Origin: JBJTIF01 sp046094825 | GTDB taxonomy: Bacteria > Actinomycetota > UBA4738 > HRBIN12 | Length of the DNA: 5,596 bases | Assembly (NCBI GenBank): GCA_046094825.1 | Contig: JBJTIF010000085.1 | Span: 1 to 5,596 of the forward strand | Reading direction: 5' to 3' | Part shown: in pieces, positions 4,282 to 5,596 of the stretch | Layout: each line of letters begins with the position of its first letter | Numbering within the stretch: position 1 is the stretch's first letter | Position numbers and translations under genes: made by a program | The notes under the pieces: model-generated | The model's database searches: none | The model's input: only the letters and a program-made list of their open reading frames with translations | What the model was told of the DNA's origin: nothing

Positions 4282-5596
4282 CGCTCGAGGTCCGCCCCCT
4301 CGCGGGGCTGCCGGAGGTCCGCGAGGGCGACGACCTCGCGGCGCTCCTCGCCCCGCTCCTCGGCGACGCGCGGGTGGGCGACGTCGTCGTCGTGACGCAG
4401 AAGATCGTCTCGAAGTCCGAGGGCCGCGTCGTCGCGACCGGAGCGGACGGCCGCACGGGATGGGTCGAGGCGGAGACCCGTCGCGTCGTCGCGCGGCGGG
4501 GGGACCTCGTGATCGCCGAGACCCACCACGGCCTCGTGTGCGCGAACGCGGGCGTCGACGCCTCGAACGTCGCGCCGGGGTTCCTCACGCTCCTCCCCGA
4601 GGATCCGGACGCGAGCGCGGAGCGGATCCGCGCCGGGCTCCGGGCCGCGACGGGGATCGACCTCCCCGTCCTCGTCACCGACACGTTCGGACGCGCGTGG
4701 CGCGAGGGGGTCGTGAACGTCGCGATCGGCTGCGCCGGGCTCCCCGCGCTCGTCGACCTCCGCGGCAGCACCGATCACTCGGGGCGCGAGCTCGAGGCGA
4801 CGGTCGTCGCGCTCGCGGACGAGATCGCCGCGGCGAGCGGGCTCGTCATGACGAAGACCGCGCGGGTGCCGGCGGCGCTCGTACGGGGCGGCGCCGACAC
4901 CGACGCGCCGCCGGCACCCGCGCGGTCGCTCGTCCGTCCGCCCGAGGGCGACCTCTTCCGCGAGTCGCCGCTCCTCGCGGTCTCCGCGCGACGCACGATC
5001 CGGTCGTTCGGACCGGGCGACGTGCCGCGCGACGCGATCGCCGAGGCGGTCGCCGCCGCCTGCACGGCGCCGGCGCCGCACCACACGCGGCCGTGGCGCT
5101 TCGTCGCCCTCACCTCCGCGCCCGCGCGTCGCCGGCTCCTCGCTGCGCTCGCCGACGCCTGGCGGCGCGATCTCGAGGGCGACGGCACGGACGGGGCGAC
5201 GATCGCGCGGCGGCTCGCGCGCTCGGACGCGGTCCTCGGCGCCGCCCCCGCGCTCGTCGTGCCCTTCGTGCGCTTCGACGGCGCGCACCGCTACCCCGAC
5301 GCGGAGCGCGCGGAGGCTGAGCGCGCGATGTTCCTCCTCGCGGGGGGCGCCGCGATCGAGAACCTCCTCCTCGCGTTCCACGCGCAGGGACTCGGCGCCT
5401 GCTGGATCTCCTCGACGCTCTTCTGCCAGGAGGAGACGCGCGCCGCGCTCGGGATCGAGGACGGGTGGATGGCCCTCGGGACGGTCGCCGTGGGCCGGAT
5501 GCCGGCGGGGGGCGCCGCGGCCCCCCGCGCCCCCCCGCCACACGAGGCCATAAGAGTCACAGAGCCCCCCCCCCCCCCACACGGACGGTGGGGGCG
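4278..5596 (+). CDS. fbiB: FbiB, F420 glutamyl ligase fused to FMN reductase, 3' end open
   Basis: Translation from GTG 4278 gives 439 codons without a stop. Residues 1 to about 210 are CofE, the GTP-dependent ligase that adds glutamates to F420-0: VGDVVVVTQKIVSKSEGRVV (33-52), HGLVCANAGVDASNV (84-98), TDTFGRAWREG (134-144), and LRGSTDHSGRELEAT (161-175). After a Pro-rich linker (211-231) comes a nitroreductase-fold domain (about 233-405) with RRTIRSF (238-244), APHHTRPWRF (266-275) and MFLLAGGAAIENLLLAFHAQ (351-370). In mycobacterial FbiB this domain uses FMN to reduce dehydro-F420-0. The GTG overlaps the fbiA stop (GTGA) and has no clear ribosome site, so translation is coupled to fbiA. M. 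tuberculosis FbiB is 448 residues, so the gene should end near here. The final residues (APRAPPPHEAI, then a Pro run from a C14 tract) look unnatural; an indel may have removed the true stop, for example TAA at 5551-5553 in another frame. Confidence 0.94.
   Translation, partial: MTLEVRPLAGLPEVREGDDLAALLAPLLGDARVGDVVVVTQKIVSKSEGRVVATGADGRTGWVEAETRRVVARRGDLVIAETHHGLVCANAGVDASNVAPGFLTLLPEDPDASAERIRAGLRAATGIDLPVLVTDTFGRAWREGVVNVAIGCAGLPALVDLRGSTDHSGRELEATVVALADEIAAASGLVMTKTARVPAALVRGGADTDAPPAPARSLVRPPEGDLFRESPLLAVSARRTIRSFGPGDVPRDAIAEAVAAACTAPAPHHTRPWRFVALTSAPARRRLLAALADAWRRDLEGDGTDGATIARRLARSDAVLGAAPALVVPFVRFDGAHRYPDAERAEAERAMFLLAGGAAIENLLLAFHAQGLGACWISSTLFCQEETRAALGIEDGWMALGTVAVGRMPAGGAAAPRAPPPHEAIRVTEPPPPPHGRWG
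5505..5528. repeat. GC-only 9-bp hairpin at the fbiB 3' end
   Basis: GCGGGGGGC (5505-5513) and GCCCCCCGC (5520-5528) are perfect arms with a 6-base loop. The hairpin lies in the extreme C-terminal codons of fbiB. No T tract follows. Such a stem readily causes sequencing and assembly indels, which matters for the missing fbiB stop. Confidence 0.6.
5574..5594 (+). terminator. Possible terminator hairpin after fbiB (T tract not visible)
   Basis: CCCCCAC (5574-5580) pairs perfectly with GTGGGGG (5588-5594) around a 7-base loop. The stem follows a run of 14 C and an out-of-frame TAA at 5551-5553. If that TAA is the real fbiB stop, this hairpin sits where a terminator is expected. The window ends two bases later, so any T run is outside it. 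It may instead be an artefact of low-complexity sequence at a contig edge. Confidence 0.3.

Noticed and set aside
4119..5582. 487-codon open frame on the minus strand opposite fbiB
   Set aside because: Low-complexity Arg/Glu/Asp-rich translation without domains. The plus strand carries well-conserved CofE and nitroreductase motifs.

Overview
The window is very GC-rich and reads as part of an actinomycete-type (Actinomycetota) genome. Three observations support this: a WhiB-family iron-sulfur regulator, a family essentially confined to that phylum and its phages; a fused CofG-CofH protein (FbiC); and a fused CofE-nitroreductase protein (FbiB). The fused forms are the layout known from mycobacteria and relatives. 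The genus cannot be told from the sequence. The last ~100 bases are low-complexity (a 14-base C run, GC-only hairpins), so the right edge may be a contig end.

Layout. (1) Positions 36-558, minus strand: a two-gene unit, a WhiB2/WhmD-like regulator (331-558) followed after 22 bases by a 90-residue Lys/Arg/Ala-rich histone H1-like protein (36-308) made of 15-residue repeats. (2) Positions 559-775: a regulatory gap with a candidate whiB promoter (-35 TTGTCA, 18-bp spacer, -10 CAGAAT on the minus strand), an inverted repeat lying over its -10 and start point, and a separate perfect 23-bp palindrome (726-748) with Fur-box-like 7-1-7 symmetry. (3) Positions 776-3319, minus: fbiC. (4) Positions 3320-3348: a 29-bp divergent promoter region with back-to-back -10 motifs and no Shine-Dalgarno on either side, so both transcripts are probably leaderless. 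(5) Positions 3349-4281 and 4278-5596, plus: fbiA and fbiB, overlapping by GTGA and surely translated together; fbiB runs off the window.

Function. fbiC, fbiA and fbiB make most of the cofactor F420 pathway. FbiC builds the deazaflavin chromophore Fo. FbiA joins Fo to the activated three-carbon phospho-acid. FbiB reduces the intermediate and adds the glutamate tail. The guanylyltransferase FbiD/CofC that supplies FbiA's activated substrate is not in the window. In M. tuberculosis whiB2 lies directly beside fbiA-fbiB, so the WhiB2-F420 neighbourhood is recognisable here with fbiC placed between. No CRISPR, mobile element, tRNA or rRNA is seen. The least explained parts are the regulatory sites and the WhiB/H1-like pairing; the enzymes themselves are ordinary.
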